From contig CAAGMP010000083.1 in NCBI GenBank assembly GCA_900771065.1, positions 1 to 13,649 on the forward strand: a DNA stretch of 13,649 bases, read 5' to 3'. The notes below the pieces were generated by a model, which ran no database searches, was not told the DNA's origin, and saw only the letters and a program-made list of their open reading frames with translations. This document shows positions 13,381 to 13,649 of this stretch, in pieces. This DNA is from an uncultured Acinetobacter sp. GTDB lineage: Bacteria > Pseudomonadota > Gammaproteobacteria > Pseudomonadales > Moraxellaceae. A program made the translations under genes and the position numbers. The first letter of the stretch is position 1; each line of letters opens with the position of its first letter.

Positions 13381-13649
13381 TTGAAACACTGGTTTGCGCG
13401 TCTACCGAAAATAACTTATAACATGACGTTCATCTACAATATGCGGATGATTTTAGCTTTTACAGCTACGGCATTTATTCCTTATATTTTAAATCAGCAA
13501 CTCGCGACCATTCCACTGACTTTAGGTGTTGTTGCAGCAGGTTTAAGTGATATTGATGACCGCTTTTCGGTGCGCATTATCAATCAACTTTATACTTACA
13601 TTGGTTTTTTTATTACCGCCGTTTCAATTCAGCTTTTATTTCCTTATCC
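13381..13649 (+). CDS. yccS: YccS-type FUSC membrane protein, 5' part, TTG start
   Basis: The first 89 codons are present and the gene runs off the window. The start is TTG at 13381: AAGGA lies six bases ahead and the frame has no earlier start of equal quality; an ATG at codon 15 has no ribosome-binding site. The protein begins KHWFARLPKITYN, then shows a hydrophobic helix, then TIPLTLGVVAAGLSDIDDR at about 44-62, nearly the same as E. coli YccS, and a second hydrophobic helix ending IQLLFPY. YccS is a large inner-membrane protein of the FUSC superfamily, related to aromatic-acid efflux proteins; its substrate is unknown. Whether the downstream part is intact cannot be seen. Confidence 0.82.
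   Translation, partial: MKHWFARLPKITYNMTFIYNMRMILAFTATAFIPYILNQQLATIPLTLGVVAAGLSDIDDRFSVRIINQLYTYIGFFITAVSIQLLFPY

Overview
The window is AT-rich and looks like a chromosomal segment of Acinetobacter or a close Moraxellaceae relative. The grounds are the ETF beta-subunit N terminus at the left edge, a DcaP-type porin with a glutamine-rich coiled coil, the lptM-lysA-dapF order, and CycA, HtpX and GltS proteins close to the gammaproteobacterial families. I see no insertion sequence, tRNA, rRNA, CRISPR array or phage gene. Most of the window is ordinary housekeeping DNA. The part that stands out is a thiamine-thiazole operon of alphaproteobacterial character.

Left part (1-3109, all minus strand): the first codons of etfB, a control region with two short inverted repeats, an unrecognised 126-residue protein with a GTG start, then lptM-lysA-dapF read right to left. 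LysA and DapF catalyse the last steps of the diaminopimelate/lysine pathway, and LptM is a small lipoprotein of the LPS-transport assembly pathway. A strong hairpin terminator follows dapF.

Middle (3185-8090, minus strand): cycA (D-alanine/D-serine/glycine permease), htpX (membrane zinc protease), a secreted lytic transglycosylase with an N-terminal DUF4124-like segment, and gltS (sodium/glutamate symporter). Strong terminators follow cycA, htpX and gltS. The gap between the transglycosylase and gltS holds a perfect DnaA box inside an inverted repeat, beside a very AT-rich stretch.

Right part (8333-11449, plus strand): a promoter with a perfect -35 box, a complete TPP riboswitch, and the tightly packed operon thiO-thiS-thiG-thiF. 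ThiO makes dehydroglycine from glycine, ThiF adenylates the ThiS C terminus so it can be loaded with sulfur, and ThiG builds the thiazole from these and deoxyxylulose phosphate. The ThiF has lost the usual zinc cysteines and carries a short C-terminal rhodanese-like domain, so activation and sulfur delivery may reside in one protein.

Right edge: a DcaP-like porin (minus) converges on thiF and shares its terminator. A 569-base gap with several inverted repeats follows, then the 5' end of a YccS-type membrane protein gene that starts with TTG and runs off the window.
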